Shown piece by piece: positions 7,373 through 15,314 of a stretch of DNA of 64,000 nt. Positions within the stretch are counted from its first letter, which is position 1; every line of letters begins with the position of its first letter. The position numbers and the translations under genes are program-made. A model generated the notes under the pieces. It was not told the DNA's origin. It saw only the letters and a program-made list of their open reading frames with translations, and did no database searches. The stretch comes from Terribacillus sp. DMT04 (lineage in GTDB: Bacteria > Bacillota > Bacilli > Bacillales > Amphibacillaceae), in NCBI RefSeq assembly GCF_019056395.1, contig NZ_CP077639.1, forward strand, positions 3,288,001-3,352,000. The letters run 5' to 3'.

Positions 7373-8374
7373 ATGCAAGCACGCAGACTTTTGGGCACAA
7401 TTATCCTTATCGCAGGTACGCTACTGCTGATTTTCTCAATCGGACTTTCCATCATTTACGGTGTTTCGGACATTTCTCTCAGCACTGTCTGGAATAGTAT
7501 TTTCCATTATGATGCTACAAATACATCTCATCAAATTATTCAGCGTCTCCGGCTGCCTCGTGCAGTAGCAGCAGTCTTGATTGGTGCTATGCTGGCGGCT
7601 TCGGGAGCAATTATGCAAGGCATGACACGCAATCCGCTCGCCTCTCCGCAGATTATGGGAGTTACATCAGGAGCCACATTCATGATTGCGATTGCGCTCG
7701 TGTTTCTGCCTGGTTTGTCCAATGTACATTTACTCTTCTTTGCGTTTGCGGGGGCAGGACTTGGTCTTGGACTTGTTTTTGGGGTCGGTCTGCTGGCGCG
7801 AACCGGATTAACACCTGTGAAACTAGCCTTGGCAGGAACAGCCATCACTGCCTTGCTCGGTTCGTTTTCCAATACAATGGCTATCCATTTCGATGTGGCA
7901 CGGGATTTGAGCTTTTGGTATGCGGGCGGCGTAGCGAATGTACAATGGGACACCGTGAAGCTGTTATTCCCTGCAGCAGTCATTGGAATGATCCTAGCAC
8001 TATTCATTAGCGGCTCGGTTACTACACTCAGCTTAGGAGAAGATGTCGCTACTGGTCTTGGTCTTAAAACAGGCGCCGTGAAAGTTGCGGGTGTGCTTGT
8101 TGTTCTTATCTTGACAGGAGCGGCTATCTCAGTCGGCGGAACAATCGGTTTTGTCGGCTTGGTTATTCCGCATATCACGCGCTTTATCGTCGGACCGGAT
8201 TATCGCTGGATTATTCCTTGTTCTGCTATCCTAGGCGGTATTTTGCTGAACTTTGCAGACATTCTTTCCCGTATGGTCAATCCGCCATTCGAGACACCCG
8301 TCGGCGCCCTTACAGCATTGATCGGCGTTCCATTTTTCATTTATCTAGCTCGCCGGGAGGGTAAGAATATATGA
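7373..8374 (+). CDS. FecCD-family iron-siderophore ABC permease, first subunit (YfiZ-like)
   Basis: The 333-residue integral membrane protein has about ten hydrophobic helices and FecCD signatures: RLPRAVAAVLIGAMLAASGAIMQGMTRNPLASPQIMG (residues about 58-95) and GTIGFVGLVIPHITR with LLNFADILSR near the end. It forms one half of the siderophore channel. Its stop overlaps the start of the second permease by four bases, so translation is likely coupled. No ATPase gene follows, so energy must come from an ATPase encoded elsewhere, as YusV does for several B. subtilis uptake systems. Confidence 0.93.
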   Translation: MQARRLLGTIILIAGTLLLIFSIGLSIIYGVSDISLSTVWNSIFHYDATNTSHQIIQRLRLPRAVAAVLIGAMLAASGAIMQGMTRNPLASPQIMGVTSGATFMIAIALVFLPGLSNVHLLFFAFAGAGLGLGLVFGVGLLARTGLTPVKLALAGTAITALLGSFSNTMAIHFDVARDLSFWYAGGVANVQWDTVKLLFPAAVIGMILALFISGSVTTLSLGEDVATGLGLKTGAVKVAGVLVVLILTGAAISVGGTIGFVGLVIPHITRFIVGPDYRWIIPCSAILGGILLNFADILSRMVNPPFETPVGALTALIGVPFFIYLARREGKNI

Positions 8375-9378
8375 TACATTCCACGAAAAAGACAAGCATC
8401 GCAGCGATTAGTATCATCGCCGCTATTCTTATTATCTTCTTCATCAGTTTGAATACAGGGACCATTCCAATCGGTCCTGCAGATGTCATCAAAACCTTAC
8501 TCGGTACAGGAGACGGATCTTATGATGTGATTCTTTTTGATTTTCGCCTCCCCCGGATGGTGATTGCACTTTTGATTGGAATCGGCATGGGCATTGCAGG
8601 TGCCATCCTCCAAGGTGTATCTCAAAACGGACTAGCTGATCCAGGCATACTCGGTATAAATGCAGGTGCCGGCTTTGCTGTCGTTCTTTATATTTTCTTC
8701 TTGCAGGATCAACTAGCAGGAAGCGGTAATCTGCAAGTGTTCATTATGCCGATTTTCGCTTTTGCCGGTGCTTTTCTAGCAGCAGGCCTCGTCTATACGC
8801 TGGCATGGAAGAAAGGCATAACACCTGTACGTCTCATTCTAGTCGGTATTGGTATTAATGCTGCATTTGGCGGACTGATAATAGTGTTCCAACTGATGAT
8901 GGAACCAAAAGATTTCACACAGGCCACCGTTTGGCTTAACGGAAGCATTTGGCAAACAAGCTGGAACTATGTGCTCGCCCTTTTGCCGTGGATTGTTTTG
9001 CTTGTGCCATTTGCTATGTATAAAGCTAAAGCGCTGAACGTATTAACACTTGGTGACCAGCTCGCAACAGGCGTTGGAGCTCCCGTCCAAAAAGAACGCA
9101 CCTTGCTGCTGCTGACAGCCGTCGGATTGGCAGGAGCTTGTGTCTCTGTCGGAGGAGCCATTACGTTTCTTGGACTTGTGGCGCCGCACTTGGCAAGACG
9201 TATAGTCGGTCCGAACCACAAGCATCAGCTCCCGATCTGCGCATTAATTGGGGCACTCATTATGCTAGTTGCGGATACACTATCACGCACGCTGCTGGCA
9301 CCATCAGAGATTCCGATTGGTTTGGTAGTCTCCGCAATCGGCGCACCCTATTTTATTTACTTATTAATTAAAGAATGA
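8371..9378 (+). CDS. FecCD-family iron-siderophore ABC permease, second subunit (YfhA-like)
   Basis: The 335-residue partner of the preceding permease has the matching FecCD block FRLPRMVIALLIGIGMGIAGAILQG, then NGLADPGILGINAGA, and AITFLGLVAPHLARRIVGP followed by LVADTLSRTLL. The ATG at 8371 overlaps the upstream stop (ATGA). The two unlike permeases probably form a heterodimer. The operon ends at the terminator 9373-9409. Iron regulation through the Fur box at 7296 applies to both genes. Confidence 0.93.
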   Translation: MIHSTKKTSIAAISIIAAILIIFFISLNTGTIPIGPADVIKTLLGTGDGSYDVILFDFRLPRMVIALLIGIGMGIAGAILQGVSQNGLADPGILGINAGAGFAVVLYIFFLQDQLAGSGNLQVFIMPIFAFAGAFLAAGLVYTLAWKKGITPVRLILVGIGINAAFGGLIIVFQLMMEPKDFTQATVWLNGSIWQTSWNYVLALLPWIVLLVPFAMYKAKALNVLTLGDQLATGVGAPVQKERTLLLLTAVGLAGACVSVGGAITFLGLVAPHLARRIVGPNHKHQLPICALIGALIMLVADTLSRTLLAPSEIPIGLVVSAIGAPYFIYLLIKE

Positions 9379-9409
9379 ACCTCTGCAAATGCAGGGGTTC
9401 ATTCTTTTT
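9373..9409 (+). terminator. Rho-independent terminator after the siderophore permeases
   Basis: GAATGAACCTCTGC and GCAGGGGTTCATTC form a long stem with an AAAT loop, followed by TTTTT. It overlaps the permease stop codon. Confidence 0.88.
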
Positions 9410-9433
9410 CCTCCGCCAGAATGGGATGTTTGG

Positions 9434-9439
9434 TATAAT
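9434..9439 (+). promoter_or_regulatory. Extended -10 promoter of the type I toxin
   Basis: TGGTATAAT is a perfect extended -10 element (TGNTATAAT) with no good -35, 60 bases before the toxin ORF. This leaves a long structured leader, typical for type I toxin mRNAs. Confidence 0.6.
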
Positions 9440-9498
9440 ATGTTTTGTACAAGTTAACGACTCACTCAAGGGCGGTCTGACTCATTCCCCATAAGGGG

Positions 9499-9606
9499 GT
9501 GAGGCATATAGCGATACTCGAGCTCCTGCTGTCGATTGGCAAATTAATGTTTGCATTTGGCATGTTTCTGCTCGCATTGCTGACTTATTTAGACAATAAA
9601 AAATAG
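9499..9606 (+). CDS. Putative holin-like toxin of a type I toxin-antitoxin locus (35 aa)
   Basis: The reading frame encodes one hydrophobic helix with the family-typical core FAFGMFLLALLTYLDNKK and a cationic end, like the short Hol_Tox/TxpA-group membrane toxins of Firmicutes. The start is uncertain. GTG 9499 lies inside the ribosome binding site AAGGGGGTGAGG, whereas the codon at proper spacing (8 bases) is ATA at 9508. In either case translation should be weak. The mRNA would run from the extended -10 at 9434 to the strong terminator at 9694-9725. Such peptides depolarise the membrane when the antisense RNA is lost; that function is inferred from the family. No phage genes surround it. Confidence 0.7.
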   Translation: MRHIAILELLLSIGKLMFAFGMFLLALLTYLDNKK

Positions 9607-9714
9607 ACCCCCTTGAGCCCTGAACAAGTCTAAGGTGGTCTATTTTCTCATGAAAATATTCTGAGTCAGCGCCATGATGGTCGCTTGTACACCACCAGGG
9701 TGCGCCAACACCCT
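9601..9714 (-). ncRNA. Predicted antisense antitoxin RNA
   Basis: On the minus strand, TTGAAC (9749-9744) and TAAAAA (9726-9721) are 17 bases apart and could start an RNA near 9714. It would end at the hairpin AATAGACC / GGTCTATT (9601-9645), followed by TTTTTTATT within the toxin gene's last codons. The RNA would be complementary to the 3' part of the toxin mRNA, as in TxpA/RatA-type systems. No transcript evidence is available, so both ends are guesses. Confidence 0.35.
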
Positions 9715-9725
9715 GGTCTTTTTTT
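9694..9725 (+). terminator. Terminator of the toxin mRNA
   Basis: ACCAGGGTG and CACCCTGGT pair around CGCCAA, followed by CTTTTTTT. It is a strong plus-strand terminator about 90 bases after the toxin stop codon. Confidence 0.88.
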
Positions 9726-9887
9726 ATGGTATTCATTATCTATGTTCAATATACCACTTCTCACGGCATTTCTTCAAGAATGGCAGTTAGAGCATAATCA
9801 AAGTATTTAAGTATCAAGTTTTGAGCCGTCTATATTTTCATATGTTGTTCAATCAGCCAACGATTTCCTAAGTCAAATTTAAATTTT

Positions 9888-10661
9888 TTAAGAACGTACT
9901 AAAGTTCTTTCCGATACAATATCCCGCAAGCTATCCACAATGGTTTGCTCACAAGTGTCACCTAACGGGATATCCACATGTGCATAACTTGCTAACTCTT
10001 CATGTTTACCTATCATGACCGCATACTTAGCATGCCGGAACATCTCAATGTCATTGGCGTCATTTCCGAAGGCGATATATTCCCTTTCCTTGATTCCTGC
10101 TTGTTGGATGGCTGTCCATTTATCAATACCCGGAGGGCTGATGTCTATAATCTCCTCTCCATGATGACGATGCACCCGTAATCCTAGTGCCTTTGCTTCT
10201 GCGGCTACTTTTTCTTGATCAGCCGATTGAAGAATGAGTATTTTTACTACCTGACTTAACTCGTCCAGCTGAACTTGTTCTGCGAGATTATCCGGATCCA
10301 AATTTGCCTTTATCGGATGCATCGGATCTCCTGTATACGCATAATTCCAATCTCCATCAATCAAATAAGCCGCGTTATGCATCTTCATTATTTCTTTCAT
10401 AGCAGCAACTTGTTGAGATGAAAATGCCTGTAAGAAAACGACCTTTCCATTACGGGAAATAAGTGATCCATTCCCACCTATCAAGGTAGCTGAATGAAAG
10501 TGCTGATCAATAACCGGTAGCAAATCACGTATCGGCCGAGCTGATGCAAATAATATTTGATGGCCATTTCGCTCCAGTTCTTTGAGCATATTCATTATTT
10601 TTGTCGTGACTGGTTTGCCTTTAAAACAGATTGTACCATCTAAATCAAAGATAAAATTCAT
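9888..10661 (-). CDS. HAD-superfamily (Cof-type IIB) phosphatase
   Basis: The 257-residue protein has the HAD motifs FIFDLDGTI (nucleophile Asp, residues about 3-11), LFASARP (motif II) and the late FGNDANDIEMFRHA (motif IV). A large cap domain between about residues 80 and 180 puts it in the Cof/IIB group, which dephosphorylates sugar phosphates, FMN or similar small metabolites; the substrate is unknown. Its ATG overlaps the stop of the acetyltransferase gene by four bases, so the two form an operon. Confidence 0.9.
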   Translation of the reverse strand: MNFIFDLDGTICFKGKPVTTKIMNMLKELERNGHQILFASARPIRDLLPVIDQHFHSATLIGGNGSLISRNGKVVFLQAFSSQQVAAMKEIMKMHNAAYLIDGDWNYAYTGDPMHPIKANLDPDNLAEQVQLDELSQVVKILILQSADQEKVAAEAKALGLRVHRHHGEEIIDISPPGIDKWTAIQQAGIKEREYIAFGNDANDIEMFRHAKYAVMIGKHEELASYAHVDIPLGDTCEQTIVDSLRDIVSERTLVRS

Positions 10662-11167
10662 GCTTGTTCCTCCAGTATTAGTGCCATATGAATCTCTGTA
10701 ATATATGTATCGTCTAATTTCATTGCATTCTTCTCAACTGCAAATTGCTTAAAACCAGCTTGTTCATATACATGCTTCGCCACATGATTGTTCGCAGCAA
10801 CCACTAGATTTACTTTCTCTATTCCTTCTCGCTTACGTGCTACTTGGATCATATGCTTTATCAGCATTTTTCCATAACCATTCCCTTTGACTTCCGGAGC
10901 CAGGTATACGGCTACTAAATCAGCTCGGTGCTGCAGCTTCGTCAGTATCTCATAGCGCAATGTTGCATTTCCTGCCAGCACTCCATCTTCAAATATTCCA
11001 TATGTTTCTGCTGTCGCGCTCTCTAAATTCGCTTTTACTTGCTCAATTGGCCGGTTTGCCGCTTCCTCATACGTTGTACTAAAAGCATCCGGATGATATT
11101 GCAAAGCTTGTAATCTTAGTTCCCAATATGCTTCTGCATCTGCGGCTGTTAATTTTCTAATGTTCAT
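10658..11167 (-). CDS. GNAT-family N-acetyltransferase
   Basis: From the ATG at 11167 (GGAGG nine bases upstream) the protein has 169 residues. An in-frame start further up, at 11212, lacks a ribosome binding site and adds a non-conserved stretch. GNAT features are NIRKLTAADAEAYWELRLQAL at the N-terminus, VAVYLAPEVKGNGYGKMLIKHM (acetyl-CoA loop, residues about 90-115) and NHVAKHVYEQAGFKQF. The family acetylates amines of antibiotics, amino acids or protein N-termini; the acceptor here is unknown. It is coupled to the downstream HAD phosphatase. Confidence 0.9.
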   Translation of the reverse strand: MNIRKLTAADAEAYWELRLQALQYHPDAFSTTYEEAANRPIEQVKANLESATAETYGIFEDGVLAGNATLRYEILTKLQHRADLVAVYLAPEVKGNGYGKMLIKHMIQVARKREGIEKVNLVVAANNHVAKHVYEQAGFKQFAVEKNAMKLDDTYITEIHMALILEEQA

Positions 11168-11267
11168 CGTTTTCCTCCAGTTTATGTTGGCAAAAATGAA
11201 ACAGCTAGTCATAAGAAATTTATAGATGCTGCAGGTAAAGATTTCACTAAAGTGTATCTATATCCGC

Positions 11268-11966
11268 TTAGCCTATATAATACCCATCAAACAATCGCCC
11301 GCCATACGGTCGCAGACAACCCTCAGCCAACTCCACAATAGCTTGTTTGTCATGCCTCTGATAAAATGCTTCTAAACTTTGTTCAAACTGATCTGCTAGC
11401 ACAGCATCCATGTTTCTTAGCTCTCGGAACATCCACTTCCCAGAACCAAGCCAATGTTTGTTTGTACGCAATGTAAAAACGGCTAAATCATGAATGATAC
11501 TATTAGCTAAAAAATAAGCTTCTCCGCCTGCTTTTTTATCCAGAAGGTCATCGATCAGATTAGAAATCATGTATCGGTTATGATTAATCAGCCGTTCATC
11601 CCAGGCTAGCGGCCCTTGCGCAAGGATCCTTTTTGCTTCATCCTTCATCTTTAACAAAGCTTCAGAGTCTTTCAGCACAATTCCTTCGCTGGCCATTCTT
11701 GGCAAGGAAGGTATCGCACGTGCCGCATCATTGTGAAAGAATTCATGATATGCATCACCTGTATACACAAATACCTCGACCGGCCAGTCCTCATAAATTA
11801 TGGATTCTCGATAGGCACTGTCTTTCCCTGTGTAAAGGATAATAATATCCAGATCGGAAGTTACTGTGGCTTCTCCTCTGGCACAGCTTCCAGCCAGCAT
11901 AGCACCATCACAATCCGGGTGATTAACTTTGACGAATCTTTTAGCAGTATCTAATGGGTTTCTCAA
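11268..11966 (-). CDS. Nucleotidyltransferase-domain protein
   Basis: The 232-residue protein begins at TTG 11966, seven bases after GAGG. The DNA-polymerase-beta-type nucleotidyltransferase signature GSCARGEATVTSDLDIIIL (residues about 26-44) supplies the GS motif and the DxD metal ligands, and EVFVYTGD gives the third acidic strand. The C-terminal half is helical, like kanamycin-nucleotidyltransferase-type enzymes, but lacks features that would prove antibiotic modification. The target is unknown. It is monocistronic and divergent from the T-box/thrS transcript. Confidence 0.82.
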   Translation of the reverse strand: MRNPLDTAKRFVKVNHPDCDGAMLAGSCARGEATVTSDLDIIILYTGKDSAYRESIIYEDWPVEVFVYTGDAYHEFFHNDAARAIPSLPRMASEGIVLKDSEALLKMKDEAKRILAQGPLAWDERLINHNRYMISNLIDDLLDKKAGGEAYFLANSIIHDLAVFTLRTNKHWLGSGKWMFRELRNMDAVLADQFEQSLEAFYQRHDKQAIVELAEGCLRPYGGRLFDGYYIG

Positions 11967-11985
11967 AAGAATTCCTCATTTCCAA

Positions 11986-12014
11986 TTGACGTTAATATCC
12001 AGTATCTGTATACT
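11986..12014 (+). promoter_or_regulatory. Promoter of the tandem T-box/thrS transcript
   Basis: TTGACG (11986-11991), a 17-base spacer and TATACT (12009-12014) give a near-consensus sigma-A promoter directly before the first T-box. Confidence 0.8.
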
Positions 12015-12019
12015 GAGCA

Positions 12020-12266
12020 TACAACAAAACAAAAGCGTTGATAAGGACAAAATGCAAAGCGCCCCTATCTTAAAGAGAGTGAAGGAATTGCTGGGACCTT
12101 CGCAGATAAGCACATGCATTACCACCTTGGAGCTATTACGGGGAAATACAAGTATCCGTAATCGGGAAGACCGTTATCGAATTTTGGAGCATCAGTGTTT
12201 ACTGATGGAATTAGGGTGGAACCACGACCGCAATCGTCCCTTTATGGGAACGCGTGCGGTCTTTTT
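12020..12266 (+). promoter_or_regulatory. T-box riboswitch 1 (threonine), upstream of thrS
   Basis: The canonical T-box AGGGTGGAACCACG (12213-12226) is followed by a terminator stem GACCGCA / TGCGGTC and TTTTT (12226-12266). The variable base after TGG is A, which pairs with a U discriminator, as in tRNA-Thr. ATTACCACC in the presumed 3' side of stem I offers the specifier codon ACC (Thr). CCGTTATC is a further conserved segment. Uncharged tRNA-Thr should favour read-through. Confidence 0.9.
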
Positions 12267-12283
12267 GTATACATTTTTATAGA

Positions 12284-12523
12284 TAAAAGCAATGCGAAGG
12301 ACATGATCCTAGGTCATCCCCTTCCTGACAGAAAGCAGGGTCACCGGCTGAGAGCCCTGCAGGAAAGCGATCAGGATTACCACCTTCAAGCTATGATGGG
12401 GAAATGATAGTATCCGTCATCGGTAGAACCGTTATCTCTTCTATGAGCGCCAGTATTGGCGGAATTCAGGGTGGAACCACGGCCACAATCGTCCCTATTG
12501 AGGGAGGATTGTGGCCTTTTTTT
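12284..12523 (+). promoter_or_regulatory. T-box riboswitch 2 (threonine), directly before thrS
   Basis: This is a second full leader: specifier region ATTACCACC, conserved CCGTTATC, T-box AGGGTGGAACCACG (12468-12481), and terminator GGCCACAAT / ATTGTGGCC with TTTTTTT (12481-12523). As in the first copy, the variable base is A. Two leaders in series make two independent checkpoints, which should give tighter off-states and a steeper response to threonine starvation. Confidence 0.9.
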
Positions 12524-12544
12524 ATTTCAAAGGAGGATATACAC

Positions 12545-13738
12545 ATGAACAAACAAGCAGAAGCAGAAAAACGGAATCACCGTAAACTTGGACAGCAGCT
12601 CGAACTTTTCATGAGCATGGAGGAAGCACCAGGTATGCCTTTCTTCCTGCCAAAAGGAATGGTGCTGCGCAATAAATTGGAGGAGCTGTGGAAAGAAAAG
12701 CATGCAAAAGCGGGTTACGATGAAATTAAGACTCCCATCATGATGAAGCAGCAGTTATGGGAACAGTCTGGTCATTGGGATCATTATCATGAAAATATGT
12801 ATTTCTCAGAAGTAGATGATCAGCGCTATGCCATTAAACCGATGAGCTGTCCAGGTGCCGTACTCATTTACAACAGCAAGCTCCGCAGCTATCGGGATCT
12901 GCCGCTGCGTTATGCAGAATTAGGACTTGTCCATCGACATGAATTGTCTGGCTCACTTAATGGACTGCTACGTGTTCGGTCATTTACACAAGATGACGCA
13001 CACCTATTTGTTCGCGAAGACCAAATTGAACAAGAAATCGAAAAAGTACTGCAGCTGATTGATGATTTTTACAGCTTATTCGGCTTTGCTTATGAAGTAG
13101 AGCTTTCTACTCGGCCTGAAGACTATATGGGCGAACCTGCTATTTGGGATCAAGCAGAAGCATCGCTGGAGAACGTGTTAAAACGACAAGGTGTTGCATA
13201 TAAAGTTAATGAAGGCGATGGTGCTTTTTACGGACCTAAAATCGATTTTCATATACTCGACAGCCTCGGCCGCAGCTGGCAGTGCGGCACTGTCCAGCTG
13301 GATTTCCAAATGCCAGAGAAATTTGACTGCAGCTATGTGGATCAAACGAACAGCCGAAAACAGCCGATTATGATTCATCGCGCTATTTATGGTTCGATTG
13401 AACGCTTCATGGCTATCCTGATCGAGCATTATGCAGGTGACTTCCCATTCTGGTTAGCTCCAGTACAAGCAAGTATTCTGCCAATTAGTGACGCACATAA
13501 AGATTATGCAACATCTGTTTGTGAAGAGCTCCAGCAAGCTGGCTATCGCGTATCCGTTGATAATCGCGCTGAGAAAATTGGCTTGAAAATTCGAGAAGGC
13601 TCACAGCAGAAAGTCCCTTACTTACTTATCGTTGGGGATAGTGAAATGCAAAACCAGACAGTAGCTGTTCGTAAGCGCGCGGAAGGAAATCTTGGGGAGA
13701 TGTCTTTGGCGGATGTTAGGAAGCAGTTTGAACAATAA
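12545..13738 (+). CDS. thrS: Threonyl-tRNA synthetase lacking the TGS and editing domains
   Basis: The start is ATG 12545 behind AAAGGAGG, giving 397 residues against about 640 for normal ThrRS. The protein begins right at the class II catalytic core (AEAEKRNHRKLGQQLELF), with motif 1-3 regions and the zinc ligands: Cys in MSCPGA, His in TQDDAHLF, His in MIHRAIYG. The C-terminal anticodon-binding domain (ASILPISDAHKDYA, then VPYLLIVGD) is intact. The N-terminal TGS and SAD editing domains are absent, and the upstream DNA is pure T-box leader, so they were not merely split off. It should still make Thr-tRNA but be unable to clear Ser-tRNA(Thr) in cis. Probably it is a second, starvation-induced ThrRS (inference). 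Confidence 0.93.
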   Translation: MNKQAEAEKRNHRKLGQQLELFMSMEEAPGMPFFLPKGMVLRNKLEELWKEKHAKAGYDEIKTPIMMKQQLWEQSGHWDHYHENMYFSEVDDQRYAIKPMSCPGAVLIYNSKLRSYRDLPLRYAELGLVHRHELSGSLNGLLRVRSFTQDDAHLFVREDQIEQEIEKVLQLIDDFYSLFGFAYEVELSTRPEDYMGEPAIWDQAEASLENVLKRQGVAYKVNEGDGAFYGPKIDFHILDSLGRSWQCGTVQLDFQMPEKFDCSYVDQTNSRKQPIMIHRAIYGSIERFMAILIEHYAGDFPFWLAPVQASILPISDAHKDYATSVCEELQQAGYRVSVDNRAEKIGLKIREGSQQKVPYLLIVGDSEMQNQTVAVRKRAEGNLGEMSLADVRKQFEQ

Positions 13739-13743
13739 GAAAA

Positions 13744-13772
13744 AAGCGGATGCTCCAAAAGAGTATCCGCTT
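13744..13772 (-). terminator. Terminator of the metal/peptide importer operon
   Basis: AAGCGGATGCTC pairs with GAGTATCCGCTT (one mismatch). The minus strand then runs into TTTTTTCTT, and the stem overlaps the stop codon of the last ATPase gene. The plus strand lacks a U-tract, so thrS termination is less clear. Confidence 0.8.
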
Positions 13773-14532
13773 AAAAAATATCAATCAATTCTTTCGTATA
13801 ATCATGTCTGCTCGTATCATATATCTCTTCTTTTCTAAACACATCGAGTAACTCTCCATCCTTCATTACCGCAATGCGCTGGCACAGCTGATAGACAGCG
13901 GCCAAGTCATGCGAAATGAATAGATACGACATCCCTAATGTTTGCTGCAGGGAACCAAGAAGCTCTAGGATAGCTCCTTGTGAAAGAACGTCCAGGCTTG
14001 CTGTTGGTTCATCCAGAACAATAAGCTTTGGTTCAATGCTGATGGCACGTGCAATGGTTACACGCTGTTTTTGTCCGCCGCTTAGTTCGTGTGGATAGCG
14101 GTCTGCTAATCCTTTTGGCAGCTCTACTGTCTCAAGCAGCTGCTGGACAAAGTCTTGTTTCGATGTGAAGGGAAAGTGCTTCAACTGCAGCTCATCTTTG
14201 AATTGCAAATAAGGATCAAGCAGTGAATCTCTAATTTTCAGCTTCGGATTTAAGGAAGCAGTCGGGTTTTGAAAGACTGTCTGCACATTTCGCCGGTAAT
14301 CCCGCAGCTGCTTTCGATTGGCATGCGCGAGTGGTGAATCATTATATACAATCGACCCGCCATCCATCTTTTCTACGCCCAATAAACAGCGTGCCAATGT
14401 ACTTTTCCCACAACCGCTCTCGCCTACTAAACCGAGACTCTCACCCTTTTGAATAGATAAAGAAACATCGTTCACCGCAAGTTTCCCAGGATTATAGCTT
14501 TTCTTCAGATTATTAATCTCAATCACTGTCAT
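13771..14532 (-). CDS. Nik/Opp-type ABC transporter ATPase (NikE/OppF position)
   Basis: The 253-residue ATP-binding protein has Walker A GLVGESGCGKST (residues about 35-47), signature LSGGQKQRVTIARA, Walker B KLIVLDEPTASLD and the switch histidine in LFISHDLA. The sequence closes with RHDYTKELI, typical of the oligopeptide/nickel importer ATPases. It pairs with the preceding ATPase; the four-base overlap (14529-14532) indicates coupled translation. It is the last gene of a five-gene operon, binding protein, two permeases, two ATPases, under the Zur-box promoter at 18664-18711. Confidence 0.92.
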   Translation of the reverse strand: MTVIEINNLKKSYNPGKLAVNDVSLSIQKGESLGLVGESGCGKSTLARCLLGVEKMDGGSIVYNDSPLAHANRKQLRDYRRNVQTVFQNPTASLNPKLKIRDSLLDPYLQFKDELQLKHFPFTSKQDFVQQLLETVELPKGLADRYPHELSGGQKQRVTIARAISIEPKLIVLDEPTASLDVLSQGAILELLGSLQQTLGMSYLFISHDLAAVYQLCQRIAVMKDGELLDVFRKEEIYDTSRHDYTKELIDIF

Positions 14533-15314
14533 GACTTGCTAACCTCCCTGACGCGCATAGGAAGTGTTGGTGCAGCCTGTATCAGTTGTTGTGTGTACGC
14601 ATGCTCTGGCTGATGGACGAGCTTTTGTTTTGTTCCCGTCTCAATAATCTTCCCATCTTTCATTACGGCAATTTTATCGGAGTAGCGAACAACATGACGC
14701 CAATCGTGTGTAATGAACAAGATTGCACAGCCTGTCTTTTGCTGTAGCTTTTGCAGTAAGGATAGTATTCTGTGAGCTGACACGCTATCGAGAGCCGTGG
14801 TTGCTTCATCCGCGATCAAAATATCGGGTTCCAAAAGAAGCGCTAGCGCAATGGATGCCCGCTGTAATTGTCCGCCGCTCAGCTGGAATGAATAACGCTT
14901 CGCAAAACTAGCATCCAAACCGACGGATTCAAGTGCCTCCCTAATCATATCTTTACGATGCGTCTTGTGTACGCCATGCGTTTGCAAGTATTCTTCCATA
15001 TGCTGCTGGATTGTCAGGAATGGTGTGAACGAGCCATGATATTCTTGGAAAATATAACTGATCGCCTTTCCGCGCAACTGATTCATTTTTTCTTTTGGAT
15101 GTTCCAAAACATTATCCCCTTGATACATCACTCGTCCGGAGGCTTTCAAATTGGGACCAAGCAGCTGACCGATTGCTTGTGAAAGCATCGTTTTTCCGCT
15201 GCCGCTCTGCCCTACGAGGGCAAACCATTCTCCTTTATCGATTGTCAGACTGACGTTATCAACAATTTTCTTTTCTCCATGTGATACCGTTACATCTTCT
15301 ATCGCTAGAATCAT
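14529..15314 (-). CDS. Nik/Opp-type ABC transporter ATPase (NikD/OppD position)
   Basis: The 261-residue ATPase has Walker A ALVGQSGSGKTM, signature LSGGQLQRASIALAL, Walker B PDILIADEATTALD and LFITHDWR. The C-terminal HAYTQQLIQAAPTLP is usual for the OppD/NikD class. It overlaps the upstream permease stop and the downstream ATPase start by four bases each, so expression is tightly coupled. It drives import of the ligand captured by the lipoprotein at 17097-18626. Confidence 0.92.
   Translation of the reverse strand: MILAIEDVTVSHGEKKIVDNVSLTIDKGEWFALVGQSGSGKTMLSQAIGQLLGPNLKASGRVMYQGDNVLEHPKEKMNQLRGKAISYIFQEYHGSFTPFLTIQQHMEEYLQTHGVHKTHRKDMIREALESVGLDASFAKRYSFQLSGGQLQRASIALALLLEPDILIADEATTALDSVSAHRILSLLQKLQQKTGCAILFITHDWRHVVRYSDKIAVMKDGKIIETGTKQKLVHQPEHAYTQQLIQAAPTLPMRVREVSKS

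Noticed and set aside
7540-8178. A 212-codon minus-strand frame rich in T, P and A
   Set aside because: It mirrors the FecCD permease gene, and its odd composition reflects the opposite strand of a hydrophobic protein.
9482-9736. An 84-codon minus-strand frame
   Set aside because: It lies across the toxin gene, two hairpins and the proposed antisense RNA, so it is a shadow of the type I locus.
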